Source: Bos javanicus | Lineage: Eukaryota; Chordata; Mammalia; Artiodactyla; Bovidae | NCBI RefSeq assembly: GCF_032452875.1 | Contig: NC_083883.1 | Location: forward strand, 53,814,698-53,878,697 | Direction of reading: 5' to 3' | Length of the DNA stretch: 64,000 nucleotides | Part shown: piece by piece, positions 63,255 through 64,000 of the stretch | Layout: each line of letters starts with the position of its first letter | Numbering within the stretch: the first letter of the stretch is position 1 | The notes under the pieces: generated by a model | Database searches by the model: none | What the model was told of the DNA's origin: nothing | The model's input: the letters and a program-made list of their open reading frames with translations, nothing else | Translations under genes and position numbers: made by a program

Positions 63255-64000
63255 AGTCATTATTGGGGAACTGCAAATCAGAAGCACAGTGAGATACCAC
63301 TTCATAGGTACTAGCATATCAAAACAGACAATAACAAGTGTTGACAAAGGGATAGAGAAATTGGAAGCCTCGTACATTGCTGGTGGGAATGTATTAGTGA
63401 GATAGTGAAGCTGCAGTGGAAAAGAGTTTTATGGTTCTTCAGAAAGTTATCCATATAACACAGCAATTTGACTCCCAGATATATACTCAAAAGAATTGAA
63501 AATAGTTCAACATTTGTACATGAATGTTCATGGCTGCTGTATTCATTATAGCCAAAACATGGAAACAACCCAAATGTCTATAAACTGAAGAATGGAGAAA
63601 CAATATGTGATATATCCATATTATGGAATATAATTCAGCTGTAGAAAGGAATAAAGTACTGACACATGCTAAAATGTGGATGAACCTTGAAAACATTATG
63701 CTAAGTAAGAGAAGCCAGATTTAAAAAGTGACATATTGTATGATTTCATTTAAATGAAATACCCAGAATAGGTAATAGAAACAAAGCAGATGTGTGGTTT
63801 CTAGGCACTGGAGAAAAAAGGAGGGATGAGAACTAACTGTTTAATGGGTACAGGGTTTCCCTTTAGGGTGATGAAACTGTTTGGGGAACTAGATGGAGTT
63901 AAGATTGCCAACATTGTTAACATACTAAATCGCACTCAATCACACCCTTCGAAATGTTAGTTTTATATTATGTGAATATCACCTAAAAAATTTCCCCCAG

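Larger units (their letters stand above)
62465..64000 (+). mobile_element. ancient L1M 3' end, sense, broken by two SINEs
   Basis: attggataaatcagacttta, cacaaatgaacaacaaac, agataccacttcataggtac, tgctggtgggaatgtatt, caaatgtctataaactgaag, tggaatataattcagctg and tatgtgaatatcacc follow an L1M 3' end. Interrupted at 62749-62970 and 62983-63254; it runs to the window edge. Confidence 0.88.

Noticed and set aside
308..63256. Many 60-110 codon frames with sentences like GFSRQEYWSGLPFPSPGDLP or LAWRIPWTEEPGGLQ
   Set aside because: They are translations of Bov-tA and BOV-A2 SINEs in one or other strand. The same peptides recur at every SINE, so they are not genes.
1..64000. CRISPR arrays, phage, plasmid or bacterial operons
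   Set aside because: No regular short repeats with spacers, no Shine-Dalgarno/ORF packing; repeat content is purely ruminant.

Overview
This is mammalian nuclear DNA from a ruminant, most likely a bovid. The evidence is the repeat content: BovB LINE 3' ends, BovB-tailed tRNA-Glu SINEs (Bov-tA), dimeric BOV-A2 SINEs, cetartiodactyl CHR-type tRNA-Glu SINEs, an artiodactyl L1 3' end, and solo LTRs of a kind I associate with cattle and sheep. I cannot choose between cattle, sheep, goat or a relative. There is no bacterial or phage content, no CRISPR array and no operon. Family names below come from memory of consensus sequences, not from a search.

I recognise no host protein-coding gene. Nearly every longer open frame is a translation of a SINE or of the BovB reverse transcriptase. 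The window reads as intergenic or deep intronic DNA. The only coding remnants with a clear identity belong to BovB. The best is at 36951-38009, which holds the YADD catalytic motif and has one internal stop plus an early final stop. A 67-bp exon-like segment (8702-8768) and an 85-codon frame (15245-15502) are recorded as weak candidates only.

Layout. 1-7 kb: an antisense L1M remnant carrying a four-level nest (L1M > MLT1 LTR > older BovB > younger inverted BovB). 7-11 kb: an L2 split by a retroviral solo LTR, an L1M 3' end split by BovB, and a MIR split by an old LTR-like repeat. 11-14 kb: another antisense L1M with BovB. 14-20 kb: CHR, MIR and MLT1 copies, a TE-poor stretch (17.3-18.5 kb), then a tRNA-Glu-like fragment beside a solo LTR. 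20-30 kb: MIR, L2, MER5A and MaLR copies with SINE insertions, plus a TE-poor island at 26.35-27.3 kb. 30.9-34.0 kb: the longest stretch nearly free of recognisable repeats. 34-39 kb: DNA-transposon remnants, an MLT1 LTR broken by three SINEs, and the best BovB copy. 39.5-42.3 kb: an L1M broken by four later elements. 42-53 kb: scattered SINEs, a mariner MITE, two LTRs, and old and young L1 ends. 53.5-54.8 kb: a repeat-poor AT-rich block with the look of conserved noncoding DNA. 54.8-64 kb: more SINEs, a second nested inverted BovB pair (57.6-60.4 kb), and a sense L1M 3' end at the right edge.

Nothing here forms a working multi-gene system. The useful content is a layered insertion history, supported by many visible target-site duplications, and a few repeat-free blocks that may be regulatory.
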